DNA of 64,000 bases. It comes from JAJEFO01 sp965209045. GTDB taxonomy: Bacteria > Pseudomonadota > Alphaproteobacteria > Rhodobacterales > Rhodobacteraceae. Below are positions 19,225 through 27,493 of the stretch, piece after piece. The stretch is from NCBI GenBank assembly GCA_965209045.1, contig CBDBPW010000001.1:558001-622000 (forward strand), in the 5' to 3' direction. The notes under the pieces are model-generated. The model saw nothing but the letters and a program-made list of their open reading frames with translations, ran no database searches and was not told the origin of the DNA. Within the stretch, counting starts at the first letter, position 1. The number at the start of each line of letters is the position of its first letter. The position numbers and the translations under genes were made by a program.

Positions 19225-19249
19225 GCCGTTGAAACTGGAAGTTTCAATG
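19225..19249. repeat. Motif shared with the start of repeat R2
   Basis: GCCGTTGAAACTGGAAGTTT followed by CAATG. It forms a hairpin of TTGAAACT, a three-base loop and AGTTTCAA. The same motif, with changes in the left arm, opens both R2 copies (15221 and 21640). This copy has no R2 body after it. Confidence 0.6.
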
Positions 19250-19613
19250 TCATGACCCAGTCAAGGTGCTGTCAGACCCCATGAGCAACGAACCGACTGC
19301 AAAGCTCGCCAAACATGCCCCGACCGGAATCCACCTGCGATAACGGAAGCGCGGTCAGCAACGGCATTCACGACATCATGCAGGGATGCAGCCGCCGACG
19401 ACTGCATAGATCATGAACACTTGCGGCACGCGGCCCTTCGGGAAGTTCCGCGCGGCCTCCCGGACTCGTGCATGCATGCTCTGCCGGTCCCAATCGGTGC
19501 GCGACACGAACAATACCCTGTCCAAAGGGTGGCAGCCGCCTCCATGCAAGCCGAGGACGGGAATCAGGAGGGCGGCGCCTGGCACTGATGCGGATTGGCA
19601 TTTGCGTTACTTG

Positions 19614-19642
19614 TTGCACTTGCGGCGTTCAGGGTCCATAAT
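19614..19642 (+). promoter_or_regulatory. Promoter of the PIN toxin-antitoxin operon
   Basis: TTGCAC at 19614-19619 and CATAAT at 19637-19642 with a 17-base spacer, 24 bases before the antitoxin ATG, which itself has GGAG eight bases upstream. Confidence 0.55.
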
Positions 19643-19666
19643 CCTCCGCACGAAGGAGACGCCATC

Positions 19667-20116
19667 ATGGCAACGAGAATTGCGGCAGGGATGCCGCTCG
19701 GCATTCCGAGCGAACGCGATGCGACCCTCGCGGATCGGGCGGGCCGGGCGCTGGAGCCTCTGGTTGAAGGGACCAGGCCGGTATCGGCACGGTTCGGAAA
19801 CGAAACCGTGGATATCCCGGCGCCGGCGCTGCGACTGCTCCGGGAGATCCTCGATCGCATGGCGCACGGCAAGGGCGTCGCCCTCACGCCACTTCACGCC
19901 GAGCTCACGACGCGGCAGGCAGCCGAGCTTCTGCAAGTGTCACGCACACATTTGGTCCAGCTTCTCGACGCGGGCCGGATCCCCTGCCGCAAGGTCGGCT
20001 CGCACCGCCGAGTCCGCGTCGAGGACATTCTCGCCTGGCGCCGAGAGACCGAGCTGCGCCGCCGCGAGGCGCTCGACGAACTGACCGCACGCGACCAGAA
20101 GCTCGGCCTGCAATAG
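19667..20116 (+). CDS. HTH (excisionase-type) antitoxin of a PIN pair
   Basis: A 149-residue protein with a MerR/excisionase-type DNA-binding motif in its second half: LTTRQAAELLQVSRTHLVQLLDAG followed by IPCRKVGSHRRVRVEDILAWRR. The N-terminal half (residues 1-75) is probably the dimerisation or toxin-binding part. It is followed after three bases by the PIN-domain gene, the standard order for this type II toxin-antitoxin family, and would neutralise that RNase and repress the operon. Confidence 0.8.
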   Translation: MATRIAAGMPLGIPSERDATLADRAGRALEPLVEGTRPVSARFGNETVDIPAPALRLLREILDRMAHGKGVALTPLHAELTTRQAAELLQVSRTHLVQLLDAGRIPCRKVGSHRRVRVEDILAWRRETELRRREALDELTARDQKLGLQ

Positions 20117-20119
20117 GAG

Positions 20120-21001
20120 ATGGCCGGCCCGACGGCGTTACTGGATGCCAACGTGCTCTATCCGGCGGGTCTTCGCGACCTGCTGCTACGCCTTGCCGAC
20201 CGCTATCTCCTTGCCCCGCTCTGGAGCGCCGACATCCATGCCGAGTGGATGCGCAACCTCCTGGCATACCGTCCAGATATCGACGCCGCCGTGCTGGACA
20301 GGACCCGCGCGGTCATGGACGAACACTTCCCCGGTGCCGTCGTGACGGGCTACGAGGCCATCGCCGCCGGGCTCGACCTGCCGGACCCCGACGACCGCCA
20401 TGTTCTGGCGGCGGCAATCCACGGCGGCGCAGACGTGATCGTGACCCGCAATCTGCGGGATTTTCCGGCCGACCGGCTGGCGCCCCATGCGCTGGCTGCG
20501 CGGCACCCCGATGCCTTCATCGCCGGCCTTTTCGAAACTGACCCCGGTGCCGTCCTCGCCGCAGTTCGCGGCCATCGCGCAGCGCTGCGCCATCCGCCAC
20601 GGTCGGCGCGCGACCATCTGGCCGCTCTCGAACGCCTGGGGTTAAGTGCACGGTCTCCCTGTTGCGACGGCACGAGACGGCGATCTGACCGGCCCCGCTA
20701 TCCGTATCGCCGTCTCCGCTTTGAGCGCTGCCCTGCTGTGCTGCCGGCCCGCCGCCCTCCGCGGTCAGCCCTGCCGCGACGTCAAAACTGCCATCCAGAT
20801 TGTCGCGCTATACGACCGCGATCGCGAACGGTCCGAGAAGGCCCGCGAACACCGCCGCCAGGATTCTCACGGCCCCTTGCCCGACACCCGCCGTCCTGGT
20901 CGCTCGCCGTTAGCCCCGCCGCCACAGGCGGCGGCAGCCAGAGCAGCGCCAACAGCCAGAACCCACGGCGTACGATCCGGGACCGCTCTTCCATGATGTA
21001 G
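20120..21001 (+). CDS. PIN-domain toxin with frameshifted tail
   Basis: Residues 1-175 form a PIN RNase domain: LLDANVLYPAGLRDLLLRL (first Asp), the middle acidic residues in WSADIHAEWMRNLL, DLPDPDDRHVLAAA, and ADVIVTRNLRDFP. After LERLGLS the frame diverges into a basic 100-residue tail with no domain. In another frame the sequence continues TVSLLRRHETAI and stops at 20686-20688, the C-terminus expected for this family, so one base change near 20645 has shifted the end. Catalytic residues are intact. The cognate antitoxin gene is immediately upstream. Confidence 0.75.
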   Translation: MAGPTALLDANVLYPAGLRDLLLRLADRYLLAPLWSADIHAEWMRNLLAYRPDIDAAVLDRTRAVMDEHFPGAVVTGYEAIAAGLDLPDPDDRHVLAAAIHGGADVIVTRNLRDFPADRLAPHALAARHPDAFIAGLFETDPGAVLAAVRGHRAALRHPPRSARDHLAALERLGLSARSPCCDGTRRRSDRPRYPYRRLRFERCPAVLPARRPPRSALPRRQNCHPDCRAIRPRSRTVREGPRTPPPGFSRPLARHPPSWSLAVSPAATGGGSQSSANSQNPRRTIRDRSSMM

Positions 21002-21025
21002 CGATGCACCCGCGCTGGCGGTAAT
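20689..21025. other. Possible relics of conjugation genes
   Basis: The minus strand contains short membrane-like stretches in different frames, for example RRGFWLLALLWLPPPVAAGL and ILAAVFAGLLGPFAIAVV, next to the TraK relic. They may be remains of a transfer-region gene, but I cannot name it. Confidence 0.3.
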
Positions 21026-21305
21026 TCAAGCGTTCCCGTGGGTGAACGCCCTCTCGCCGCCGATGAACAGCGTGACGGGATCGTGCGCGGCCGGCTCGGC
21101 CGTCAACGGCCTGAGATAGAGATTGCCCGACCGGGCGTCGTGCTCGACCGCAAAGCCGTCCGGCGAGCGCGACGCGGTTGACGTTCGTGGCGAAGATCTC
21201 CGCCGCGAGATCGGCATCGTCGGCCGCGTCGACGATCTGCATCGCCAGCTCAGGCGCCTGCGTCGCGAGCGTGCCCATGGCCAAAATGCGCAGGGCAAGG
21301 AGCAT
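21026..21305 (-). pseudogene. TraK-like relic (F-type conjugation secretin)
   Basis: Two adjoining frames give a signal-peptide-like MLLALRILAMGTLATQ, then EIFATNVNRVALAG, then VEHDARSGNLYLRPLTAE and DPVTLFIGGERAFT. This is the pattern of the N-terminal part of TraK, the outer-membrane secretin-like protein of F-type type IV secretion. A frameshift lies near 21150 and the rest of the gene is missing. No other tra gene is intact in the window. Confidence 0.5.
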
Positions 21306-21639
21306 CGCGTGCGGGTCCTGGACGGCCCGGACTGACTGGAACGGCCATGTGGCGTCCGCCGAAGGAACGCGGAAAGGGTTGCCCAATCCCATCCTGGCGG
21401 TCGCCGCAACTACCGAACCCTCGCGACGCGCGATCCGGCTTGCTCGAAGTGCATCGGGGTCCGGGCACTCCTGACGCAACCCTCCACAGTGAATCCGCAC
21501 CCATCGGCGCGCCGAGACAGCCGCCAAAGGATTCAGGCGGTGCCAACGCATTCGGCCGGGTTCGATTCACGGCTTCCGAACGCGGCCCGGCCATGGGAAT
21601 GACGAATCTCGGAGCGCCAGCTCGGCATCAGATTTGTAT

Positions 21640-22327
21640 GCCGCTTAAGCTGGAAGTTTCATGGCAAGGCGTCCTTGGTGCGTTGCCCGGCTCCTCACGC
21701 TCCGGTCTGTCCTGCGCCACGATGGCGCTTGTCGTCAGTCCTCATCGGACGGCGCCCGGAGTCGTGGCCAGAAGCGTCCCTGCGTGGCCTCGCGGCCACT
21801 TTCGGCGTGTTGACAAGGTGGGGACACGCGACTCTTTTTTGCATGTGCCCGGATTATCAACACGACCGGTCGCGCACGGTTCCGCGTCCGGCGGCCCGGG
21901 CAGCAGTCCGGCCGTTCCGCCGCGCCCTCAGTGCTCCGGCAGGTCCTTGTCCTCGAGTTCGGGCTCCATGCCCGTGACCGCCATGGCGATGATCGTGAAC
22001 GCGTCGGCAATGTCGTTCAGCCCGCCCTCTTCAAGGACGTCCGCAATGCGTCCCAAGTTGCCGTCGATGCGCTCCAGCGCCTCGACGATTCGTGCCTCGC
22101 TCGCTCCTGTCATCCCGGACATCTCCCTTGTCGCATTCAGCCGCCCGCAACTTCCGGAGCAGACCGCAGGAAACGGATGACTGCGCGCAGGCGGCATGGC
22201 AAGGTATGGGCGCACGGATTACCTCGGGACAAAGCGTGGCGCGTGCGGCTGAATGCGCTGCCAGGCGGAACGGGATCCTGGTAACAGCCCCGGGAGTGCC
22301 TGCGGGATTGAGGCCCCGTGCACCCGC
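21640..22327. repeat. 688-base duplicated unit R2, copy 2
   Basis: Second copy of the unit at 15221-15905, in the same orientation. It preserves the opening motif with changes, the GTGTTGAC inverted pair (one arm with one mismatch), and the short minus-strand ORF. Matching stops near 22327, at the run GAGGCCCCGTGCACC. Confidence 0.75.
21928..22113 (-). CDS. Conserved 61-residue acidic protein (copy 2)
   Basis: Nearly identical to the ORF at 15506-15691, starting MTGASEARIVEALERIDGNL and ending EDKDLPEH. The AAGGGAG ribosome-binding site is conserved nine bases upstream of ATG 22113. Differences from copy 1 are mainly in third codon positions. Family not recognised. Confidence 0.6.
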   Translation of the reverse strand: MTGASEARIVEALERIDGNLGRIADVLEEGGLNDIADAFTIIAMAVTGMEPELEDKDLPEH

Positions 22328-22810
22328 GTCCTCCCGGACCCGGCAGGCGGTTTCTGCCCTTCCCGCTTGCACGGCCGGTTTCCAGGACTTCGCTGCCTTT
22401 CAACGCCGGACACGCAAATGGGTGATCTCTTTCTTCCATGTGAGGACCTCGACGCGGAATCGCCTTCAGAAAGGCGTGCACGCCACGCAATACCAGGTCC
22501 TTGCGCAAATCTTGCGTTTGCGCCCTCCGCACCGCAATCATACCGTGACTCCGCGGTTTCAACTCCATGAACGTGGCCGCCGCTCCTTGGCCTTTTCTGC
22601 GCTGACGGAGGAAAACTACGGGCGGGCATTCCGACGGTTCGGCAATTTGCATATGGTGTGGCAAGGCCCCGGGCGGACGCGGCCGAAGCAGCTGTCGAGA
22701 ATCTCCGGACTGGATTTCGAGTGGTCGATCCCATGTACCAGCGCCTCGAGCTGGCGCCCGCGACCTTCAAGTCCTGCCACGTGATTTCCGGTCCGGGCAC
22801 GAAGCCAGCA
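22328..22810. other. Gap before segment B
   Basis: No gene recognised. It contains the first copy of the 29-base direct repeat listed next, and ends where homology to segment A begins. Confidence 0.45.
22449..22477. repeat. 29-base direct repeat left of segment B
   Basis: It begins TCGACGCGGAATCGCCTTCA and recurs at 26981-27009 with about three mismatches, in the same orientation. The pair brackets segment B. Confidence 0.55.
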
Positions 22811-23254
22811 GCGCGGCGACCGTCTTCGCGGTCTGGGGCGCGCACCTGACCATCCGCCTCGACGCCAGGTTCAGGTCGTTACATGCTGCAGCGACCTCCG
22901 CGCTGGCGCCCGCCGTCCTCGGCATTCTCGGGCTGCACTTCAGCGCGTCGCTGGCCACGTTCCTCTTCGCGATGGCGGCATTGCGGTTTGCCTGCAGATG
23001 GCTGGACGCGACCTGCACGACCGTCGTAAGCGAGGAAGTCCCGATCCACGGCCTCCGCGCCACGTTCCCGTAAGCGTTGTCGCCCCTTGCCGGACTTCTC
23101 GGCGTCACCACGACCGTCGCCTTCGCCAGCCTTGGCCTGTCCGCCGAGAGGATGCTCGTGATCCTGGCCATGGTCGGCGTGGTGGGCACGGCGTTGCCGG
23201 TCGTCGTCCTGATCCGGCGTCAATGCCATGATGGAAGCAGTCTCAAGTCCTGAG
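22811..23254 (+). pseudogene. 3' remnant of MFS transporter (copy B)
   Basis: It matches the last third of the intact MFS gene at 10047-11270 (FAVWGAHLTIRLDARFRS, ALRFACRWLDATCTTVVSEE). The first two thirds are absent, an in-frame TAA follows ATFP, and there is no start. It is the decayed partner of copy A. Confidence 0.85.
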
Positions 23255-23521
23255 ACTTCCGTCGTCACCGCCTGTCTGCCGCGCACGGTGCATCCGCCGT
23301 CCTGCAAGGATGAAGATTCCGGAGAGCGAAGCGTACCCGAAGAGCTGCAGGCTGAGCTGCAGTCCGTTCGCGGGTGCGGCAAGGGCGCTGCACATGGCTC
23401 CAGCAAGGAAGCTCAGGCTCACGACCATTGCGGCGCCCCCCTTGTTCCGCTCCACGTGAGACAGGGCCAGCGTCGGGAGTGTCGCGAAGAGCATGCCCTC
23501 TCCGACGTTGAACGTGAAGGT

Positions 23522-24902
23522 GATTATATACCTAAGTGACCATCGACCAGAAAGATGTTGCTGTTTCGTTCTAGGCTGGCTAAGGTGCGTGGGTGGGCGC
23601 TGGATGCGCCCAATCCCCAAACGCCTTGCAGGAAGCGAACACGTGGCCCTGACACAGACGCACAGGCAGGTCGTCTACCGCGTCCTTCCCCAGACGCGGA
23701 GCAACTGGCAGTGGCTGGAGACCACGCTCGAAGCCCAGCGGCAACTCTACAACGCGGCACTTGAGGAACGGATCGACTTCCGCCGGAAGACCGGGAAGTC
23801 ACGGACCTGCTTCGACCAGTGCAAGGCGCTCACCGAGTGTCGGCGCGAACTGCCGGAAATGGCCGGCTGCTCCGTGGGCATCCAGCGCGGGACGCTCAAG
23901 CGGCTCGATGAATCGTTCAAGGGCTTCTTCAGCCGCCTGAAGAAGGGTGCGAAGGCGGGCTTCCCGAAGTTCAAGGGCAAGGCGTTCTTCGACAGCATCG
24001 CCATCGTCTCCGGCGTCAAGGTGCGCGACGGCACGCTCCACATCCCCGGCTTCGGTCCGATGACGATTCGGCGCAAGGGCGGGAACCTGCATCCCGACGG
24101 CACGCCCGTCTCCGCCGTGCTCAAGCGTGTCGGCGGCAAGTGGACCGCCGTCGTCTGCCTTGCGGTCGAGATCGAGGAGCCTGCCGACAACGGACACGTG
24201 CTCGGCCTCGACAGGAACTGCGGACAGGTCGCCGACAGCGACGGGGAACTCCACGCCATGCCGGACATGTCCAGGCTCGAAGCCAGGGCCGGACGCCTCC
24301 AACGGAAACTGTCCAGGCAGCAGAAGCGGTCGAAGCGGCGCGAAAGGACCAGGAGGCATTTGGCGAAGGCTCGCCGCAAGATCGCGAACAGGCGCAAGGA
24401 TTGGCATCACCATGTGAGTCGCCGCCTGGCGGCGAAGGCAGGCACGGTCGCCGTCGAGAGCCTGAACGTGAAGGCCATGACGAGATCCGCCAAGGGGACC
24501 ATGGAGAAGCCGTGCGCGAGCGTGCCGCAGAAGGCGGGCCTGAACCGCGTCATCCTGAACACCGGCCGGGCGGCGCTGAAGGCCATGCTGGACTACAAGG
24601 CGGCGAGCGTCATCGCGGTTCCGGCGAGGAACACGTCAAGGACATGCCACGAGTGCGGGGCGGCGGAAGCCGCCAGCCGCAGGACTCGGTACGACTTCAC
24701 CTGCGTGCACTGCGGGCACGCGGCACATGCCGACATCAACGCGGCAAGGAACATCCGGTGCGTGGCGCGTGGCCGCATCCCGGAGCACGAGGCGTCCGGG
24801 ATTGGCGCGTCTGCACGGCGAGAGGCGTTCGGGTTGCCGACCTCATCGACCCGTGAAATCAGTGCGAGAGCGGCCTGATGGTCACTTACGTATTTAATTC
24901 CC
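23522..24902 (+). mobile_element. TnpB element inserted in MFS gene
   Basis: Comparison with the uninterrupted copy at 11519-11560 gives the insertion site. The ends carry an inverted repeat of about 22 bases with a core of AAGTGACCATC (23534-23544) and GATGGTCACTT (24877-24887). The flanks show AACGTGAAGGT (23511-23521) and AACGTGAATGT (24903-24913), which looks like an 11-base target duplication with one change. Only tnpB is encoded. Terminal repeats and a duplication are not typical of IS200/IS605 elements. Confidence 0.7.
23643..24878 (+). CDS. tnpB: TnpB RNA-guided nuclease (IS605 OrfB family)
   Basis: A 411-residue TnpB starting at GTG 23643 with AGGAAG upstream. RuvC residues are in LGLDRNCGQVAD (Asp), VAVESLNVKAM (Glu) and HADINAARNI (Asp), and the zinc ribbon is CHECG with CVHCGH. 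An N-terminal helical domain (LEAQRQLYNAALEERIDF) is also standard. It is full length for the compact TnpB class. TnpB proteins cut DNA guided by an RNA from the element's right end. No TnpA is present, so movement would depend on a partner elsewhere. The stop codon lies inside the right inverted repeat. Confidence 0.9.
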   Translation: MALTQTHRQVVYRVLPQTRSNWQWLETTLEAQRQLYNAALEERIDFRRKTGKSRTCFDQCKALTECRRELPEMAGCSVGIQRGTLKRLDESFKGFFSRLKKGAKAGFPKFKGKAFFDSIAIVSGVKVRDGTLHIPGFGPMTIRRKGGNLHPDGTPVSAVLKRVGGKWTAVVCLAVEIEEPADNGHVLGLDRNCGQVADSDGELHAMPDMSRLEARAGRLQRKLSRQQKRSKRRERTRRHLAKARRKIANRRKDWHHHVSRRLAAKAGTVAVESLNVKAMTRSAKGTMEKPCASVPQKAGLNRVILNTGRAALKAMLDYKAASVIAVPARNTSRTCHECGAAEAASRRTRYDFTCVHCGHAAHADINAARNIRCVARGRIPEHEASGIGASARREAFGLPTSSTREISARAA

Positions 24903-25918
24903 AACGTGAATGTCCCGATTCCAAGCATGACAAGCGTGGCACCGCTGCCGAAATCCAGTCTGAAGCCGAGCACGACCAAGAGGCCGCCTGCGGCCAGCGC
25001 CCCCACGCCCCAGCGCAGACCAGGAAAGGCGCCCGCAGATCCGGCGCTCGCCCGGTGACCCAGCTTCCCAGCAGCACGCCGGTCGCGACGGCGGACGCCA
25101 GCATCGCGAATTCGAGGGCCGGGCGATTCAGGGAGTTCACGACGATGTAGGGTCCGGACGTCAGGAACGCGAACACGCCGGCCATGACCAGGAAGCAGGG
25201 GAGCGCGAATGCGAGGGTTCGCGGGTCCCTGGCTGCGGCGAACATCCCCGTGAAGGACGACGGTTGCCTGCGAGGCGGTTCCGCCGGGCGCGTGGTCATT
25301 TCGACGGCCAGGAGCGCCGCCGAGCAGGCCGAGAGCGTGACGAAGCCGAAGCGCCAGGAGAGGAAGTGCTCGAACAGGCCTCCGGCGCCGGAACCGACGA
25401 TCGGCGACACGCTCCCGGCAATTCAGTAGAGGCTCATGGCCCGCACGCGCTTCGAGTCTTCGAAAAGATCGTTTATCAGCGCGAGCGCGACGGCTCCGCC
25501 GCACATTGAAGCGAACCCCTGGACCGCGCGGAACAGGATCAGCGCGTCCAGCGACGCAGCCATCGCGCAGAGCCCGCTCGAGATCACGCACCCGGCCACC
25601 CCGATGCGGAACACCCTCCAGCGTCCGATGAAGTCCGAGAGCGGTCCGGCAACGGCCTGTCCGAGGAGGAAGCCAAGGAGGTTGAGACTCATCGTGAGCG
25701 CGACGGCGCGTGCGTCGGCCCGCAATTCCGCCGCAATGCCTGGCAGGCTGGGGACATGGAAGTCCGTCGCCATCATCGTGAGGACCGTCGAGGCGATCAG
25801 GAGCCCGATGCAGACGCGTTCCTGCGCCGTGTATTCTGTTCCGTGCCCGTCCGGGAAGGGAGCGGGTTCCCGCTTGCCTGTCATCGATTCCATTCCGCAG
25901 CAGCAGCCGTTCCGTCCT

Positions 25919-26629
25919 TCAATGCACCGTACGGGCATCTGGCCCTGGCCGTTTCCGGCGGGAGCACCCTGCATCCGGCGGAGGCTGGAACCCGAGCCGC
26001 TCGCGAAGAGCAACGACGTCGACGCCGGCCTCGGCGAGCTTGTCCTCGGCACTGTCCCGCATGGCCGCGGCCAAGCGCCGAAGCATGGCGTCGTGGGCGG
26101 TGGGCTGGATCATCTTCGTGTAGACGAGGTCGTGTTCGACGGGCTCCCAGGTCTCAATCGCTGCGAGATTGTGCTGAAACTGGACCTCCAGGTGATCAAG
26201 GGCCCGGGCGAACCTTGCCTCGCGCGTTTCCGACGCCTCGAACTCGTGCCAGAGGTCGGAGATGACGCGCCCGGTGGAATCGGAGAACATTGCCGCGATC
26301 TCCGCCATCGCCCGGGCCTCGGCCCCGGCTTTCGCGTTCTTTCGCTTTGAGACCTCGAACGAGGGGATGTCGCCGACCTTGGCCTCGGCCAGGTCATGGA
26401 CGAGAATCAGCAGCAAGGCATGCGGCAGGTCGACTTTGTGCTCCAGGTGCGGCGCAATGACGAAGGCCATCAGGGCCATCATCCAGCAATGCTCGGCAAC
26501 GCTCTCCTGCCGGCCGTCCGACAGCCAGGAGTGGCGCAGTTCCGTCTTCAGCCGCTCCGCCAGGGCGAAGAAGTCAAGCATCTCCGAAATCAGGTCCGGC
26601 TCGCCGTCCGCACGATCCGCCACGGGCAT
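25919..26629 (-). CDS. HD-domain phosphohydrolase (intact copy B)
   Basis: A 236-residue protein of the HD family related to YfbR-type 5'-deoxynucleotidases. Metal ligands visible are His47 (SVAEHCWM), His78-Asp79 (LVHDLAE) and a late Asp in RALDHLEVQ. These enzymes hydrolyse phosphates from nucleotides or related substrates in the cytoplasm. Start at 26629 corresponds to the start in copy A; a longer upstream frame is open but not conserved. The MFS pseudogene follows by 34 bases, so the pair was probably one operon. Confidence 0.8.
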   Translation of the reverse strand: MPVADRADGEPDLISEMLDFFALAERLKTELRHSWLSDGRQESVAEHCWMMALMAFVIAPHLEHKVDLPHALLLILVHDLAEAKVGDIPSFEVSKRKNAKAGAEARAMAEIAAMFSDSTGRVISDLWHEFEASETREARFARALDHLEVQFQHNLAAIETWEPVEHDLVYTKMIQPTAHDAMLRRLAAAMRDSAEDKLAEAGVDVVALRERLGFQPPPDAGCSRRKRPGPDARTVH

Positions 26630-26729
26630 GCTCCGCTGTTGCGAAACCGGAATAGAACGCCTGGCCCGCTGCGCCAAGAGCGGGTCGAGGGCCGAAGTCC
26701 CGGAAAGCTCCATCCTGGATGTGGCGGCA

Positions 26730-27283
26730 GACGGCATGAAATCGACCGCGACACGCTTGCGGACGGACGATTGGCGACTTGTCCGTGACTTGTGTGAAGC
26801 CGTCCGCGTGCAGTGCGGTTGTCTCGTTTCCATCCCGGCGTTGGTCCTTTCAACCGTCCACGCCTGCATTGGCAATCCTCTGCCCACGTTCCTTCGAAGA
26901 TGGTTCAGCCACGCAACTTGACCGCGTGTTCGGGCATTCCAGACCTTTCCGGACCGTCTCTTCTTTCCGGTCTCATGACTTCGACGCGGAGTCGCCTTCA
27001 GAAGGGTGTCCAAGCCCTTCATTCATTGGTCTCTTGCGAACCTGGCATCCGGCTCTTGCCGACGCCGTAATCGAATGGACTCTCGACTGAGCCCAACCCG
27101 TGTCATCCGCTGTCACCCATTGTCGGCTGGCCGCTTTCGCTGCCGGCCCGAACGGGGCCAGGGCTGTCCCGCTGGCCTTGTAACCGCGTTCAAGTCTGGT
27201 CCGCAGGTGATCGTGGCGCACGCGGCCCGGACACCGTTCGACGGGCTGTCTGGCACCCCTTCAGCCAGACAGGGGCGATGACG
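26730..27283. other. Gap after segment B
   Basis: Homology with segment A ends near 26730. I see no gene; the second 29-base direct repeat is at 26981-27009. Confidence 0.45.
26981..27009. repeat. 29-base direct repeat right of segment B
   Basis: It begins TCGACGCGGAGTCGCCTTCA and matches 22449-22477 at about 26 of 29 positions. Confidence 0.55.
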
Positions 27284-27493
27284 TCATCCGGCCGGCTTGA
27301 GGTTCTCTGCGGCCATCCTGCCGTTCCGTCCGCTCGCGAGATCGAACGTCACCGTCTGTCCCTCGTTCAACGTCGTCAGGCCGGACCTCTCGACGGCGCT
27401 TATGTGGACGAACGCGTCCCCTGATCCGTCCTCGGGCTGGATGAACCCGTATCCCTTCGCCTGGTTGAACCATTTCACCGTTCCTCTGGGCAT
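27284..27493 (-). CDS. Cold-shock protein (CspA family)
   Basis: A 69-residue cold-shock domain protein with the RNA-binding motifs GTVKWFNQAKGYGFIQPEDG and DAFVHISAVERSG. It binds single-stranded RNA or DNA and prevents secondary structure in the cytoplasm. AAGGAAG lies five bases before ATG 27493. Length and sequence are typical of alphaproteobacterial Csps. It stands alone. Confidence 0.92.
   Translation of the reverse strand: MPRGTVKWFNQAKGYGFIQPEDGSGDAFVHISAVERSGLTTLNEGQTVTFDLASGRNGRMAAENLKPAG

Larger units (their letters stand above)
18293..19613. other. Long gap with palindromes
   Basis: There is no recognisable gene. It holds a perfect 20-base palindrome at 18298-18317 (arm CTGTCTCGTG), the second LacI-like site at 18880-18897 and the GAAACTGGAAGTTTC motif at 19225-19249. 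Confidence 0.5.
23243..25884 (-). pseudogene. Bcr/CflA-type MFS exporter, interrupted (copy B)
   Basis: The gene starts at 25884, 34 bases after the HD gene. The first twelve-helix half is present (FHVPSLPGIAAEL; PLSDFIGRWRVFRIG). It is broken three times. A TGA lies in frame at 25423-25425 (MSLY stop IAGS). A frameshift occurs near 25000. The TnpB element is inserted at 23522-24902. The tail resumes at 23521 (GEGMLFATLPTLALSH). Without these lesions it would be a drug or metabolite exporter of about 400 residues. Confidence 0.85.
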
